Shown: positions 26,643 to 37,244 of the stretch, piece by piece
Layout of the letters: each line of letters starts with the position of its first letter
Numbering within the stretch: the stretch's first letter is position 1
Assembly: GCA_025355345.1 (NCBI GenBank)
Contig: JANXZU010000050.1
Coordinates: 1-49,009, forward strand
Origin: Syntrophaceae bacterium
Lineage (GTDB): Bacteria; Desulfobacterota; Syntrophia; Syntrophales; Smithellaceae
Reading direction: 5' to 3'
DNA: 49,009 nt
Notes under the pieces: model-generated
Databases searched by the model: none
What the model saw: only the letters and a program-made list of their open reading frames with translations
What the model was told of the DNA's origin: nothing
Position numbers and translations under genes: made by a program

Positions 26643-26879
26643 ATTAATGCTCCTAATTTTTTTACGCACCGAAAACGACTGCTATCTTTTCTTTCTGAAT
26701 AAAAAATCTTACGGAAGCCAAGATAGAAGGATGCGGTGTTTCTGTCAAGGGGAAATGGTAATTCTATTTATAAAGGAAGTATTTACCTTACTGGCAAATA
26801 TTCTCGTTTCAAACACTATCTTGGTTGGTCCCGCATTCAAGCATTATAGGCTTACTCTGTATTCAAAACTGAAAACAAA

Positions 26880-26905
26880 AAAGCCCGCTATTTCTAGCGG
26901 GCTTT
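26880..26905 (-). terminator. Rho-independent terminator of ssrA
   Basis: AAAGCCCGCTA and TAGCGGGCTTT form a perfect hairpin with a 4-nt loop at about 26880-26905. On the minus strand it is followed by a T-run, about 45 nt past the tmRNA 3' end. Confidence 0.85.
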
Positions 26906-26948
26906 GCACTTTCTCAAAATACCATATGATTAATATTATTAACTTTTT

Positions 26949-27301
26949 TGGTGGAGGCGGCGGGAGTTGAACCCGCGTCCGAAAACCTTCCGCTGGAGCT
27001 TCTACGTACGTAGCCTTCGTTTTAGAACCTTCACGCTGGTTTGCTCCCTAAGGCCGGATCGCCCCGCGCTATCCTGTAAGTATTCGCCTCCCTACCCCAG
27101 GCAAGAAGTTTGGCTATCCTGTCTTAATGACGTTCTATTCCAGCCAACAGGAGAACCGGGTAGAACGTTAGCCGACTAAGCGGCTAATGCGTAATCGTAG
27201 TTTTCTGCGATTATATGTTTCCTACCTGTTTAACGAGGCCTGTAGGAACCTCGGTACGCTTCTACAACTTCAAATGTCCCCGTCGAAACCGTGACGCCCC
27301 C
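26949..27301 (-). ncRNA. ssrA: transfer-messenger RNA
   Basis: This tmRNA of about 353 nt rescues stalled ribosomes. The 5' end GGGGGCG pairs with CGCCTCC near the 3' end, giving the G3-U70 wobble recognised by alanyl-tRNA synthetase; discriminator A and encoded CCA follow (26952-26949). The T-arm GGGTTCAACTCCC is present. The tag frame starts at GCA 27208 and ends at TAG 27176, encoding AENYDYALAA, a typical proteolysis tag ending in ALAA. smpB lies 97 nt upstream on the same strand. A consensus promoter is at 27324-27352 and a terminator follows. Confidence 0.96.
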
Positions 27302-27323
27302 CCTTATATTTTGACTTGGTTGT

Positions 27324-27352
27324 AATATAGCCAGTTACCATGCATTTGTCAA
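27324..27352 (-). promoter_or_regulatory. promoter of ssrA
   Basis: On the minus strand TTGACA (27352-27347) and TATATT (27329-27324) are separated by 17 nt. This near-consensus promoter should start a precursor about 15-20 nt before the mature tmRNA 5' end. Confidence 0.8.
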
Positions 27353-27398
27353 AGTAAACCATCGAAACTGCCGGATACTGCATTTGTTATTGTTGATG

Positions 27399-27875
27399 TC
27401 AGACTTTGATCAGTTTGGATTTAAAGCTGCGAGCGATGTCGCGGCGTTCGTCACGTTGTTTGATATCCTCGCGGCGGTCATACAATTTTTTACCTTTGCC
27501 GATGCCTATTTCGACTTTTACCTTGCCGTTTTTGAAATAAAGCTTCAGAGGAACGAGCGCCAGGCCTTTTTCCCTCGACTTGCTGTAGAGTTTGTGAATT
27601 TCTCTTTTATGCAGGAGAAGCTTACGCGGCCGCAGTGGCTCATGATTAAAGCGGTTGCCATGGTCGTAATGGCTGATATGCATCTCGCGCAGATAGACTT
27701 CATCGTCCTTGACAACGGCGTAACTGTCTTTGATATTGGCCTTACCGGCGCGCAGTGCCTTAACTTCTGTTCCGGATAAAACTATACCTGCCTCATATAT
27801 ATCATCGATATCGTAATTGAGGCGCGCCATTTTATTGGATGCAATAAGTCTATTAGCTGTATTTTCTTTTGCCAT
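27399..27875 (-). CDS. smpB: SsrA-binding protein SmpB
   Basis: This 158-residue protein binds tmRNA and delivers it to stalled ribosomes. Family hallmarks are [18 protein letters not shown] at the N-terminus, the segment [23 protein letters not shown], and [12 protein letters not shown]. The basic C-terminal tail ([16 protein letters not shown]) is the part that mimics an mRNA helix in the ribosomal channel. Its length matches the family. The gene ends 98 nt before the tmRNA 5' end; ssrA has its own promoter. Confidence 0.97.
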   Translation of the reverse strand: MAKENTANRLIASNKMARLNYDIDDIYEAGIVLSGTEVKALRAGKANIKDSYAVVKDDEVYLREMHISHYDHGNRFNHEPLRPRKLLLHKREIHKLYSKSREKGLALVPLKLYFKNGKVKVEIGIGKGKKLYDRREDIKQRDERRDIARSFKSKLIKV

Positions 27876-27989
27876 AATTCAATTTTACATTAAAATGCAA
27901 GTAAAGCTAGAATTATTTCTACCTGGTAAACAGTCGGTTATACTCAGTTCCACGTCGTCGTAGATGCCCCCATGGTGACCTTCAGGTTA

Positions 27990-28147
27990 TTAAGGGTGCT
28001 TTCGCTCCTGGGATAGTTCCCAATCCCGATATGTCGGGATTGGATAGTTCGACTTACAAAATTCAGTTCACTCTGCTCCTGAATTTTTAGTCTCACTACG
28101 ACTTACGCTTCGCATTGCGCTTTACTTGTTCTTAGCGAGTCTCCTTA
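27990..28147. repeat. dispersed two-hairpin repeat, copy R4
   Basis: A partial unit (GGGATAGTTC at 28010-28019) precedes a hairpin with arms CCAATCCCGA (28020-28029) and TCGGGATTGG (28034-28043). The box GGATAGTTCG (28042-28051) follows, then a second hairpin with arms AAAATTCAG (28058-28066) and CTGAATTTT (28079-28087) around the loop TTCACTCTGCTC, and the end box GTCTCACTA (28090-28098). A degenerate second unit runs to GTCTCCTTA (28139-28147), whose last three bases are the stop codon of the adjacent TtcA-like gene. Confidence 0.75.
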
Positions 28148-28900
28148 GTTTTTTGGTAGCAGGTAGTCAGGTTTTACGTGGCTCATTGCCTTGTAAATAT
28201 TATCGCGTATTTGTTTATTATCCTTTTCCAGTTCATTCAAAAGATTCTTAATATAAACCCTCTTCGATGTATGGCTTGTCGGGCAATCGTTTTTCACGGT
28301 TGGGAATTGGCGCTCTTTGCTGTACTTTTTAACCAGTTCTTCCCGCAAATATGCCAGCGGTCGAATAATGTGCAGCTTACCACCAAATATGCTCTGATTG
28401 GGCATCATTGTGCTGATTTCCCGTCCGTAAAACATGTTTATCAGCAGGGTTTCAATAATATCATCCCGGTGATGAGCAAAGGCTATTTTATTGCAGCCCT
28501 CGGCATCGGCTATTTCAAAAATCCTTTTTCGCCGCAGTCGGGAACATAAAAAACAGGGATTCTTCTTATTAAAATCAGAGTGCGCCAGATTGCCAATATC
28601 CGTCTTTTCAATCACATAGCGATATTTATTTTCCTGAAAATATTTTTCCAGCTCTCGATATGCAATATAATCCTGGTCGAAACCCATGTCGATATTCACC
28701 GCTACAAAAGAAAACCGGGGAACAAAAATCATCGGTGAATCCAGCAGATCAAGCAGGGCATAACTATCCGCACCACCGGAGACACCAACCAGCAGCCGGT
28801 CTCCCTCTTCGATCATTTTATAATCAAGCACGGCTTTTTCCAGCCATTTTTTTAAATGCAGGAAAAGTTTTGTGTTTTTGTCTTTTTTAATCTCATCCAT
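28145..28900 (-). CDS. TtcA-like tRNA thiolation ATPase
   Basis: This 251-residue PP-loop ATPase belongs to the TtcA/TtuA family, which 2-thiolates tRNA bases using an iron-sulfur cluster. The PP-loop SGGADS is at 41-46. Cys117 and Cys120 (CFLC) and Cys207 (NDCPTS) match the three cluster ligands known for TtcA. AFAHHRDDIIETLLIN is the conserved central motif. The stop codon is the terminal TAA contributed by repeat R4. Whether position 32 cytidine or another base is modified cannot be told from sequence alone. Confidence 0.88.
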   Translation of the reverse strand: MDEIKKDKNTKLFLHLKKWLEKAVLDYKMIEEGDRLLVGVSGGADSYALLDLLDSPMIFVPRFSFVAVNIDMGFDQDYIAYRELEKYFQENKYRYVIEKTDIGNLAHSDFNKKNPCFLCSRLRRKRIFEIADAEGCNKIAFAHHRDDIIETLLINMFYGREISTMMPNQSIFGGKLHIIRPLAYLREELVKKYSKERQFPTVKNDCPTSHTSKRVYIKNLLNELEKDNKQIRDNIYKAMSHVKPDYLLPKN

Positions 28901-28975
28901 ATACTTTGATATTCAATAGCTTTAATTTTTATTTCCGACTTCTTGCATATTGTTTATCTGAGTTCCTTACAGTAA

Positions 28976-30370
<1,395 letters not shown>

Positions 30371-30389
30371 ACAAATAAAATATATCGAA

Positions 30390-30423
30390 ACAGGCTGGCC
30401 TTATACTAGAGGTCAGCCTGTTG
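30390..30423 (+). terminator. hairpin after eno
   Basis: Twelve-nt arms AACAGGCTGGCC (30390-30401) and GGTCAGCCTGTT (30412-30423), with one G-U pair, lie 19 nt past the eno stop. No long T-run follows. It lies between the convergent eno and plsB ends. Confidence 0.6.
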
Positions 30424-30449
30424 ACTAGTAATTTTACGTCACAGAATAA

Positions 30450-33071
30450 TTAGAGAAATTTAAAAAGACGCCGGCGTAAAACTTCCATTTCCGCCTTGTT
30501 TTCGGTTAGAGCATAAGTAATTTCCTGTTTGCCACCTTTTTTCCCCTCTTTAGATATTTTTGTTATAAGTTCCGCTTCCTCCAGGAATCTGATGACATTG
30601 ATATAGTTTGATTGGGACAAAGACTCCAAACGCAAAACTTCACCCTTACGATAGAGCCTGTCTCCAAGAGTCCTGATTTTTTTCAGCCAATCCTTTTCTT
30701 CTAATGGGCTTTTCTTTAAATACGAACAACTTCTAATGACCACCCAATATGCTTCTAAATAATTATGAATCAATCCGGTAAAGGGTTTTAATTTCACACT
30801 TCCCCTTCCTTTAACTTCAATCCATACCTGGTCTTCACGCTCTTCATGCGTAATCATTTTTCTGCCATATAAATATGCAAGCACGTTATTTACTTCATCC
30901 ACATCATCTTTGGTCTCGTCGAAAATAAACTCATTCCACAAAAGTCGCTTGAGAAACTTGTAATCTCCCAAAATCCTGCCAATCGACATTACATCATCAT
31001 TGCTTCTTACCATGGAGGTAGCAACAAAACATAAAGGTACAAAAAAATGCAATAAGTTGTTTTTATAATACTCCAAATTGAGTCTTCTTTCGTCTTCCAA
31101 CGAATATACTATTTCCTGCATCTCTTCTTCTTCGTCTTCGTCGGCTTCAATTTTAGTTATAATTTTTGATTGCGTGAAAATATTAAGGGCATCAGCTATG
31201 GCTTTTTCCCTAGACGCAAAAGTCGCGGCAAACTTGACTTTCTTCATAGACAGATATTCATAAAATTCATTCAGAATATCCAGCAACTCACCATGAGATA
31301 TTCCACGGCGATCATGGCTCAAAATGACTGCGGCAACAAGTGAAAAGGGCGTTACTACAGAAACTTCATTAATTTTCAGAACTATTTCATAGCCAATTTT
31401 TCGATAAAGGCTTTGTCGTTCATCAAGAGTCATTTGATCAATGTTCTTTTCCTGCGTTTCTAAATATGATTTCATAATAATCGGCTCACCGATGTTTAAA
31501 TAAACACGGCCATAGCGCTTACTCAATATTCTGCTGGTCTTGATTATCTCACCTGCGTTTTCCGGAGACTTGGACGCACCACTAAGCTCTTTAAGATATG
31601 ATTTTTCTTCTATTATTCGATCATAACCGATATAAACTGGAATGGCAGCAAAATTATCACAATATTTTTCCTGGTAAGCTTGAATAATCATGGAAAGAAG
31701 ACCATACTTGGGCATGACCATTTTTCCGGTACGGCTTCTGCCCCCTTCGATGAAAAATTCCAGAGGCAAACCTTCTTGCAGGAGTATGGCAATGTACTTA
31801 GACAATACTGCAGCGTAAACTTCGTTTCCTCTAAAGCTGCGCCGCATAAAAAAAGCTCCGGACTTACGAAAAATATATCCCATCGGGAAAAAAGACATAT
31901 TACTTCCCGCAGCAATAAAGGGCAATTGAAGATTCTGTTTGTAAAATATATATGAAAATAAAAGATAATCAATATGACTACGATGACAGGGGATAAGGAC
32001 AAATGGCATTTTTTTGGAAATGTTTCTGATCTTGGCCAAGCCTTCCATATCCAGCAATATACCATCGTAAACAGTATTCCACAACCAGGTCAGCACCTTA
32101 TCCCAAAGTTCAATAGTAGTTTCACTGTAATCAGCGGCAATTTCATAAAGATAACGCCTGGCATCTTTTTCTACAATTACTCTGTCCTTTTTTAATTTCA
32201 CAGCATAATCAGTAATAAATTGTTTTGTGGTTTCATCACTCAAAACCATGCCGATGAGTTCTTCCCTTGATTTTAAAGCGGGTCCAACCACAGCTGTTTT
32301 TTCTCTGTCTATACGGTCAATTAGCTCGCCGCGCAAATCATGAACAATCGCTTCCTGAGACAGATTATTACTTTTAATTATATACTCGGATAATTTAATT
32401 GGTTCCGCTGGAATAACAAAAGCTTTGCTGGAATAGCGAATAAAAGTTATTATGCGGCGTAGAGTTCCTGTATGCTCCGTCTGCCCAAAAAGAATATTGA
32501 TTATGCTTTCGTTTTCTTTTTCGCGCCTCCGCCCGTAAGCTACCAAAACAGGTACGATGAAAATAGGAAAATCAACCATTCCCTGAACTTTAATCAGGCT
32601 GGATATCGCCTGATATGCTGATCTGCTATCAATAAATTCCGATTCACCCAGATGAATTATACTGCTGTTTTTCTCGGCAATCGTTCTTTGCATGAAGGCT
32701 ATCTTGCCCAACAATGCCGTTTTCTTCTTGAAACGTCGTAATAAAGATGACCAAAGAAATTTTATCATCTGAGGCATTGGCTGCCAGAAAGACATGTTTA
32801 TTCCATGAGCATATACAGGACGTGGCAGTGCTTTACGTCCTGAGAGTTCGTAAATAATCAGACTATTGAGTTTGCTTCTTTGTTTAATGGCATAAATTAT
32901 TAACCCTTCCTGTGATAGTTTTTTAAGGGATTCAATGTATTCATCTGCTATTGACACTCGCGAAAGAAACATTTTTGCAGGACGAAATCTCCAGAAATTC
33001 TGCTTATCATAAAGGCATCCGGAATAGTACCCTCCATCGTGATCATGAGTATTTGGCTTGATTTTTTCCAT
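30450..33071 (-). CDS. plsB: glycerol-3-phosphate 1-O-acyltransferase PlsB
   Basis: This 873-residue membrane acyltransferase makes lysophosphatidic acid, the first committed step of phospholipid synthesis. The catalytic HX4D motif is HRSHID (His363, Asp368), and the substrate motif is FFIEGGRSRTGK. Length and the long N- and C-terminal helical regions match the E. coli PlsB class rather than PlsY. A PlsC-like enzyme is encoded at 7791. It lies 84 nt downstream of ptsI on the same strand and converges with eno. Confidence 0.93.
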   Translation of the reverse strand: MEKIKPNTHDHDGGYYSGCLYDKQNFWRFRPAKMFLSRVSIADEYIESLKKLSQEGLIIYAIKQRSKLNSLIIYELSGRKALPRPVYAHGINMSFWQPMPQMIKFLWSSLLRRFKKKTALLGKIAFMQRTIAEKNSSIIHLGESEFIDSRSAYQAISSLIKVQGMVDFPIFIVPVLVAYGRRREKENESIINILFGQTEHTGTLRRIITFIRYSSKAFVIPAEPIKLSEYIIKSNNLSQEAIVHDLRGELIDRIDREKTAVVGPALKSREELIGMVLSDETTKQFITDYAVKLKKDRVIVEKDARRYLYEIAADYSETTIELWDKVLTWLWNTVYDGILLDMEGLAKIRNISKKMPFVLIPCHRSHIDYLLFSYIFYKQNLQLPFIAAGSNMSFFPMGYIFRKSGAFFMRRSFRGNEVYAAVLSKYIAILLQEGLPLEFFIEGGRSRTGKMVMPKYGLLSMIIQAYQEKYCDNFAAIPVYIGYDRIIEEKSYLKELSGASKSPENAGEIIKTSRILSKRYGRVYLNIGEPIIMKSYLETQEKNIDQMTLDERQSLYRKIGYEIVLKINEVSVVTPFSLVAAVILSHDRRGISHGELLDILNEFYEYLSMKKVKFAATFASREKAIADALNIFTQSKIITKIEADEDEEEEMQEIVYSLEDERRLNLEYYKNNLLHFFVPLCFVATSMVRSNDDVMSIGRILGDYKFLKRLLWNEFIFDETKDDVDEVNNVLAYLYGRKMITHEEREDQVWIEVKGRGSVKLKPFTGLIHNYLEAYWVVIRSCSYLKKSPLEEKDWLKKIRTLGDRLYRKGEVLRLESLSQSNYINVIRFLEEAELITKISKEGKKGGKQEITYALTENKAEMEVLRRRLFKFL

Positions 33072-33155
33072 AGTAAATTACCATTCACATGCGGTTTTTA
33101 AAACCTGCGTATAAAGCATAATCGCAGGTTAGAGTTTATACTTCTACAATAAAAA

Positions 33156-34937
33156 TCAATCTTCTTCTTTCTGGAATTCACCGGGAAACCGTTCTAACAT
33201 ATATTCCTGTACGCATGTACGAACTTCTTCCGCAGTATCAAAAGACATTGCCCTCTTCAACAGCAGCTTGGATTCACTAAGCGAAGATTCCCGAATTATT
33301 TTTTTTACTCTCGGAATGGCTAAGTGATTCATGCTTAATTCATCCAACTCCAGACCTAACAGGATCAAAGAACAAAGAGGATCACCAGCCATTTCTCCGC
33401 ACATCGCAACTCTAATTTTTGCGTCATGAGCAACGTCCACCACCTTTTTTATCAATCTTAAAACAGCCGGATGCAGAGGTTCATAAAGATACGTTAATCG
33501 CTCATTAGCACGATCAATAGCCAAAGAATATTGAATCAAATCATTTGTACCAATGCTGAAAAAATCTACTTCACGCGCCAGTTTATCAGCAATGACTGCT
33601 GCTGTTGGAACTTCAATCATTGCACCGATTTCCATCTCGGAAGCAATTTTTACCCCTTCAGCTAAAAGTTCGTTTTTAGCTTCTTCGAGCAGTTTCTTTG
33701 CTTCGCGTATTTCCTCCACACCAGAAATCATTGGGAAAAGAATTTTTACCTTTCCTAAGGCACCAACCCGCCAAATAGCTCTTAGCTGCGTTTTAAAAAG
33801 TTCTACTTCCTTCAAGCAAAAACGAATCGCTCTTAAACCCAATTGAGGGTTTAATTCCTTTGCCTGTTTCTGGTTGGAAGGAAATTTATCACCGCCTAGA
33901 TCAAATGTGCGAATTGTTGACCAGAGCAAATCATTTGTCGTAACTACCTGACTGTAGTTGTTGAAATGGTCTTCTTCTGTTGGCAAGTCTTCGCGGTTAA
34001 TATAAATAAATTCCGTGCGGTATAATCCGATATATTCTACACCATGCGTAATGGCTGAAGGCATTTCTTCAACAAATTCTATATTACCGCCTATTTGCAC
34101 TTTGAAACCATCTGTCGTAACTGCCGGTAATTTCGCATATTTAAGATATCCTTCTTTAGACACAGAGAACAGAAGTTGTTTCTCTTCATATCTTTTCAAC
34201 ATATCCGGATAAGGATTAATAACTACCAATCCTGACGTACCGTCAACAATTATTTCATCGCCGGTCCGCACACTGCGCGTGATATTATCCAAACCAACAA
34301 CAGCAGGTAATTCCATTGAGCGGGCAACTATAGCGGTATGTGATGTACGCCCACCACTGTCGGTAGCAAAACCAACAACTTTATCCATTTTCATTTGCGC
34401 CGTATCGGCAGGAGAAAGATCATGAGCAACAACAATCACACCATCACCTATTCCCCAGACAATTTCTTTTTTCTCACCGGAAAGATTACGCAATATCCTT
34501 TTACTTACATACTGAACGTCACTAATGCGGCTACTAATATATTCGTCCTTTACACCTTCAAATATTCGTTTGTAATGTTCAAGAGTCATACGCACCGCCC
34601 ATTCCGCATTGACTCCTAAACGACGTATATATTTAATAGTTCGACTGATGAATTTCTTGTCCTGTAAAATTAATATATGAACGTCAATAATGTATTGCGG
34701 TTCTGTGATTTTTGTTTTTTTCAGATCTGCTTGGATTTTTAAAAGTTCAAGCTCTGACTCTTTGAGCGCGTTTTTAAAACGATCAATTTCTTCAGGAATC
34801 AGCGTTAAATCTTTAAGCTTATAAAAAGACTGTTGTACATCCAGCGGATCAAAAAGATAAACTTTACCGATGACAACGCCGGGAGAAACACCTATGCCCT
34901 TAAGAACAAATGTTTTTTTTCCATGCTCAGCACTCAT
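33156..34937 (-). CDS. ptsI: PTS enzyme I
   Basis: This 593-residue phosphoenolpyruvate-protein phosphotransferase takes phosphate from PEP and passes it to HPr. The phosphorylated His is His200 in GGRTSHTAIVA. The C-terminal TIM barrel includes LYRTEFIY, and the catalytic Cys lies in RVAMCGEMAGDP. The length is slightly above the E. coli enzyme (575). It starts 8 nt after the HPr stop, and the order IID-HPr-EI is one transcription unit. Confidence 0.96.
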   Translation of the reverse strand: MSAEHGKKTFVLKGIGVSPGVVIGKVYLFDPLDVQQSFYKLKDLTLIPEEIDRFKNALKESELELLKIQADLKKTKITEPQYIIDVHILILQDKKFISRTIKYIRRLGVNAEWAVRMTLEHYKRIFEGVKDEYISSRISDVQYVSKRILRNLSGEKKEIVWGIGDGVIVVAHDLSPADTAQMKMDKVVGFATDSGGRTSHTAIVARSMELPAVVGLDNITRSVRTGDEIIVDGTSGLVVINPYPDMLKRYEEKQLLFSVSKEGYLKYAKLPAVTTDGFKVQIGGNIEFVEEMPSAITHGVEYIGLYRTEFIYINREDLPTEEDHFNNYSQVVTTNDLLWSTIRTFDLGGDKFPSNQKQAKELNPQLGLRAIRFCLKEVELFKTQLRAIWRVGALGKVKILFPMISGVEEIREAKKLLEEAKNELLAEGVKIASEMEIGAMIEVPTAAVIADKLAREVDFFSIGTNDLIQYSLAIDRANERLTYLYEPLHPAVLRLIKKVVDVAHDAKIRVAMCGEMAGDPLCSLILLGLELDELSMNHLAIPRVKKIIRESSLSESKLLLKRAMSFDTAEEVRTCVQEYMLERFPGEFQKEED

Positions 34938-34945
34938 ATGATAAT

Positions 34946-35212
34946 TTAGTCTTCCCCAAATTTATTTTCTATCAGTATTTCTAATTGCTCGAGCGCTGCG
35001 AATGCGTCTTCACCTTCAGCCCTTATTGATAACATACCTCCATTAGGACATGCAAGCGTAAGAATACCTAAAATACTTTTGCCATTAACAGTTTGTCCGT
35101 TGCGCTCAATAAAAATATCAGCTTTGAACTGGTGAGCGATTTTCACAAAAGCTGCCGCTGCCCGGGCGTGCATCCCTAATTTATTCTTTAACTTCAATGT
35201 TTTGATTTCCAT
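34946..35212 (-). CDS. ptsH: phosphocarrier protein HPr
   Basis: This 88-residue HPr carries phosphate from enzyme I to PTS acceptors. With the start at ATG 35212 the phosphorylated His falls at residue 15 (GMHARAA) and the regulatory Ser at 46 (GKSILGI), exactly the canonical numbering. That start also overlaps the IID stop by one base (TGATG), which supports it over the upstream ATG at 35233. Retention of Ser46 implies an HPr kinase/phosphorylase elsewhere in the genome. Confidence 0.95.
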   Translation of the reverse strand: MEIKTLKLKNKLGMHARAAAAFVKIAHQFKADIFIERNGQTVNGKSILGILTLACPNGGMLSIRAEGEDAFAALEQLEILIENKFGED

Positions 35213-35964
35213 CAATTTAATAATTCTTTCCATGATATAAAAAGAAATATAGCCGCTGCACTGTAAAGAATGTAAACCTGCGATATCCCTTTATTAACTA
35301 ACCAGAAGCATATCAAAACAACACTCATTGCCACAAGCTTCATAAGAATTCCACTTGTATTGATAAAAGGTACCTGACCAATCTGTAAAAGCCAATATAG
35401 CAAACCTGCCAAAATTAACATTAAAGACAATCGAATTCTTACAGCAGTACGTGGTAAATCCATTATACTAATAAATTCAATGCCTTGTTTCCCTCGCCGG
35501 TAACTTTCTATAAATCCCTTGAATCTTACCCATACATGAGCCGGTGTATAAATTAATAAAAAAGCCAGGGGAGCAATTATTAATCCCGCATAAGCCAAAG
35601 TAACCGCTAAAACTGTGGCAAAAGGTTTAAGGGCGCCCCAAAAAAAGATATCACCAATAGCAGCATAAGGACCAGCTAAACTCTGTTTGACGGCCACTGT
35701 GTCAAGAACTGCTCCACTATCGGCATAATCTAATTCTAAACGAACAATTGAACCAATTATGGCAGCAGAAAAATAAGGATGAGTATTAAACATTTGCAGA
35801 TGTCTTAATAATATTTCTTTAACATCCTTGTTTTGTTTTTGCCACTGGCGAACGAGCGGAATTATCGACATGGCAAACCCCAGGTTTTGCATCCGGCGGT
35901 AGTTAAGTGTCGTATGAATAAATAAAGACCTCAAAAAAATTGTAATCACAGTCGCTTTATTCAT
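35212..35964 (-). CDS. PTS mannose-family IID component
   Basis: This 250-residue membrane protein is the IID subunit of the mannose/fructose/sorbose PTS family. Marks are the N-terminal RSLFIHTTLNYRRMQNLGF, FNTHPYFSAAIIG, and DIFFWGALKP, followed by several hydrophobic segments. IID normally needs IIC, IIB and IIA partners, and none is encoded in this window. Its stop overlaps the HPr start (TGATG), so it is translationally coupled to HPr. The gene opens the operon, divergent from a lipoprotein gene. Confidence 0.88.
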   Translation of the reverse strand: MNKATVITIFLRSLFIHTTLNYRRMQNLGFAMSIIPLVRQWQKQNKDVKEILLRHLQMFNTHPYFSAAIIGSIVRLELDYADSGAVLDTVAVKQSLAGPYAAIGDIFFWGALKPFATVLAVTLAYAGLIIAPLAFLLIYTPAHVWVRFKGFIESYRRGKQGIEFISIMDLPRTAVRIRLSLMLILAGLLYWLLQIGQVPFINTSGILMKLVAMSVVLICFWLVNKGISQVYILYSAAAIFLFISWKELLN

Positions 35965-36110
35965 CTTTTTGTGGCCTCAAAAGTATATAAAATTCATATG
36001 ATTTCACAGTGGAGTGTCACTAACATAAATAGTCAATCAAGTCAATTGATCGGCAAGCATTTGGTTAATGCGGCAAGATTATTTCAGCCGCTGACATCAC
36101 CCAGACCAGG

Positions 36111-36139
36111 TTGACATATTCTTTATTCCGTAGTAAAAA
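36111..36139 (+). promoter_or_regulatory. putative promoter of the orphan lipoprotein gene
   Basis: TTGACA (36111-36116) and TAAAAA (36134-36139) are separated by 17 nt, 35 nt before the start codon. Confidence 0.5.
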
Positions 36140-36174
36140 TTATAGAAAAAAATGCTGTCTATAAGGAAGAATAA

Positions 36175-36696
36175 ATGTCTAAATATACAAAATTAATTTT
36201 TTGCATCTTTGCTTTTTTAGCACTTTACAATGTATGCGGTTGCTCTACTTCTTTCTTTAAAAATTGGGGAAGAATTGAACCTGATGCTAATGTTACCGAC
36301 TCTTTTAATAAATTTCAAATAAATTCTAATTTCAACTACTTTATTTCCGGTTCCGATGTTTATCCGACCTCAATTATGGGACTGAATAAAGCCTATACGC
36401 TGGAAACAGATCTCTGGAAGCGAATTGACATGACGCCGATAATATTTAGTGAACTTGTAACAAATATGCGTAACCAATCAATAGGGTGCTGCTCTCAAAC
36501 CATGCATGGATTTTATATTTATGATGATAATAATAATAAAATCGGCATCTGGTATTCTTTAATCAGCGGTAGCATAGCTATTAAGATGAAAGAAGATAAT
36601 AAAGTAATCATATTTCCGCCAAGGGATGATGATTCATATAGAGCATATGAAGGTAAATCAGGAAGATCGATCGGTTTTGGTGGTGGTGGAATATAA
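36175..36696 (+). CDS. putative lipoprotein of unknown function
   Basis: This 173-residue protein has a lipoprotein signal: a basic start (MSKYTKLIF), a hydrophobic core and a Cys cluster (NVCGCS) at about 20-24. The mature part has no recognised domain. It contains CC in IGCCSQT and a Gly-rich tail ending in GFGGGGI. GGAAG lies 6 nt before ATG. It is apparently alone, divergent from the PTS operon. I do not recognise the family. Confidence 0.7.
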   Translation: MSKYTKLIFCIFAFLALYNVCGCSTSFFKNWGRIEPDANVTDSFNKFQINSNFNYFISGSDVYPTSIMGLNKAYTLETDLWKRIDMTPIIFSELVTNMRNQSIGCCSQTMHGFYIYDDNNNKIGIWYSLISGSIAIKMKEDNKVIIFPPRDDDSYRAYEGKSGRSIGFGGGGI

Positions 36697-36770
36697 CATC
36701 TATAGTTGCAAATATTCATAATCAATGACTTTATATTCTGCAAGGTGATTTTGCCAAGCTTCATTTTTTC

Positions 36771-36799
36771 TTGACAGGCGCTTGTTTTGTTGTTAAGGA
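36771..36799 (+). promoter_or_regulatory. putative promoter of the PxxKW gene
   Basis: TTGACA (36771-36776) and TAAGGA (36794-36799) are 17 nt apart, about 94 nt before the start codon. The -10 match is weak. Confidence 0.35.
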
Positions 36800-36893
36800 C
36801 ACGCCGGTTTTATGGTCAATGGCGCAGACAGAATTTATAGCTATTATCTGCTGCGTGTTCCAAAAGGAAAATTAAATAAAGGGGGTCGTTCAA

Positions 36894-37175
36894 ATGATTT
36901 GTCAAACTGTTAAAGTGGGAATGGAATGCGCTTTCATGAGCAAAAAAGGCTGCGGTTTTTTTGGTGCTAGCTGCCAGACAATAATAGACAAATGTGTAGA
37001 GTGTAATAAGATAATTGATTACGAAGCCGGCAAATACTGTAAGGTATATCCTGATCCAAAAAGCAAATGGCTTAATGGCAAATGTCCAACCGCATCACAC
37101 ACTAAGACTGAAGTAGTCGAATCAACGCAGAAAGTCAATCCACTCAAAGCTTCCAAAAGAGCAAACAAAAAGTGA
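36894..37175 (+). CDS. PxxKW family cysteine-rich protein
   Basis: This 93-residue protein belongs to the PxxKW cysteine-rich family, named for the motif seen here as PDPKSKW followed by LNGKCPTA. Eight cysteines (about residues 3, 12, 20, 27, 34, 37, 48 and 64) could bind zinc or iron-sulfur clusters; which is unknown. The basic tail has many Lys and Arg residues. GGGGGT lies before the ATG. The family is found mainly in Deltaproteobacteria and has no established function. Confidence 0.85.
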   Translation: MICQTVKVGMECAFMSKKGCGFFGASCQTIIDKCVECNKIIDYEAGKYCKVYPDPKSKWLNGKCPTASHTKTEVVESTQKVNPLKASKRANKK

Positions 37176-37244
37176 TAAGGTTTTATCAGATTTACGCAGC
37201 AATTATGGTAAAAATCTTAAAGAATTTATCAAATATATAAAAAA

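Noticed and set aside
26500..26970. Forward frame of 156 residues reaching into the tmRNA 3' end
   Set aside because: It overlaps the protease start, the terminator and tmRNA and has no protein features.
26949..27025. tRNA-Ala gene
   Set aside because: The tRNA-like half belongs to tmRNA: the 5' partner lies 300 nt away and a tag frame lies between.
34632..34660. Another copy of the GATA(A/G)TTCG repeat
   Set aside because: A short string resembling the box (ATAGTTCGACT) lies inside ptsI, but no hairpin or GTCTCA end box follows, so it is coincidental coding sequence.
35213..35233. Upstream ATG as HPr start
   Set aside because: It lies inside the IID gene, and the downstream ATG gives canonical His15 and Ser46 numbering.
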